Shown here: positions 5,368 through 5,769 of the stretch, piece after piece | How positions within the stretch are numbered: the stretch's first letter is position 1 | Layout of the letters: each line of letters opens with the position of its first letter | Source of the DNA: Bacillota bacterium | Lineage (GTDB): Bacteria; Bacillota; Syntrophomonadia; Syntrophomonadales; Syntrophomonadaceae | NCBI GenBank assembly: GCA_017861475.1 | Contig: JAGFXV010000109.1 | Span: 1 to 5,769 of the forward strand | Direction of reading: 5' to 3' | DNA: 5,769 nucleotides | Made by a program: the position numbers and the translations under genes | The notes under the pieces: generated by a model | The model's input: the letters and a program-made list of their open reading frames with translations, nothing else | What the model was told of the DNA's origin: nothing | Database searches by the model: none

Positions 5368-5769
5368 TTGCGGTTAAATCATCGAATTGCAGCGATTTCT
5401 GTAGCGTTAATGTTTTTTATGACCATAATTATGCCGGTTTATGCTGATGAAATTTCTGATAAGCAGCAGCAACTGGAAGATGTTAGCCGTCAAATCGATG
5501 CCCAGAATCAAATGCTTACCAAGGTTAAAAAGAAAGAAAAAACCATTATGGGTCAGGTACAATCTCTGGAAAAAGACATGCAAAAAACCCAATCTGATTT
5601 AGAATACATATCCGGCCGGGTCGATTATTTGCAGTCCAGTCTGGCGGTAACCCAGGATGAAATCGGGATATTAGAAGCAGATTACGAAAAACAGAACGAG
5701 ATATTAAACCAGCGCCTGGTGTTCATTTATGAAGAAGGTGATATCTCCTATCTGGAGGTTCTGCTGGGG
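5368..5769 (+). CDS. Secreted coiled-coil protein, PcsB/CwlO/EnvC-like murein hydrolase or activator (3' end outside window)
   Basis: Only the first 134 residues are present; the frame is open to the right edge. The TTG start at 5368 follows AGGAGG (5355–5360) by 7 bases. The N-terminus is a signal peptide: basic residues 2–6, a hydrophobic core at about 7–22, and a likely cleavage after Ala26 (MPVYA|DE). Residues about 27–112 are rich in Gln, Lys, Glu and spaced Leu/Ile/Val, as in a long coiled coil (for example KQQQLEDVSRQID and QVQSLEKDMQKTQSDLEYI). The stretch RLVFIYEEGDISYLEVLLG (116–134) is the motif that in PcsB-like proteins follows the first coiled-coil helix. Its position just after ftsEX matches the known FtsX-coiled coil partnership. 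The enzymatic domain would lie beyond the window; an M23 peptidase is my first guess, with NlpC/P60 (CHAP/CwlO-type) as the alternative. Confidence 0.87.
   Translation, partial: MRLNHRIAAISVALMFFMTIIMPVYADEISDKQQQLEDVSRQIDAQNQMLTKVKKKEKTIMGQVQSLEKDMQKTQSDLEYISGRVDYLQSSLAVTQDEIGILEADYEKQNEILNQRLVFIYEEGDISYLEVLLG

Noticed and set aside
1..5769. Mobile elements, CRISPR repeats, tRNA genes, T-box or known riboswitches
   Set aside because: I scanned the gaps between genes and found no transposase remnants, long inverted repeats, evenly spaced repeats, cloverleaf or T-box core; nearly all bases are explained by core genes.

Overview
This is a chromosomal core-gene region, most likely from an anaerobic, Clostridia-type Firmicute. 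All genes lie on the + strand. The grounds for that placement are strong AGGAGG-type ribosome binding sites, frequent TTG/GTG starts, the secA–prfB gene order, a transketolase split into two subunits, and FtsEX followed by a secreted coiled-coil cell-wall hydrolase-type protein. Genus cannot be assigned from the sequence alone. I see no transposase, phage gene, tRNA/rRNA, CRISPR array or sign of recent transfer.

Layout: 2–376 is the 3' end of secA, including its zinc-binding tail. 465–1572 is prfB (release factor 2), split by an in-frame UGA at a CUU-UGA-C programmed +1 frameshift site. After a 134-base gap holding a long imperfect hairpin and a possible promoter come the N-terminal (1707–2537) and C-terminal (2578–3513) transketolase subunits. 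A clear intrinsic terminator at 3543–3567 closes this block. A 175-base spacer, with a second hairpin, leads into ftsE (3689–4372) and ftsX (4369–5259), which overlap by ATGA. After a 108-base gap with a plausible sigma-A promoter, 5368 to the window end encodes the start of an exported PcsB/CwlO/EnvC-like protein.

How the genes work together: SecA drives export and RF2 ends translation at UGA/UAA. The transketolase pair should form one thiamine-diphosphate enzyme of the non-oxidative pentose phosphate pathway. FtsE (ATPase) and FtsX (membrane subunit) form the complex that in related bacteria activates a periplasmic or extracellular peptidoglycan hydrolase through its coiled coil. The next gene is very probably that partner.

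The window looks largely ordinary. I did not find a convincing undescribed system. The points most worth checking are the unusual Shine-Dalgarno register of the prfB frameshift site, a Shine-Dalgarno/ATG-led short frame that runs through the terminator at 3543–3567, and the structured leaders before the transketolase pair and before ftsE.
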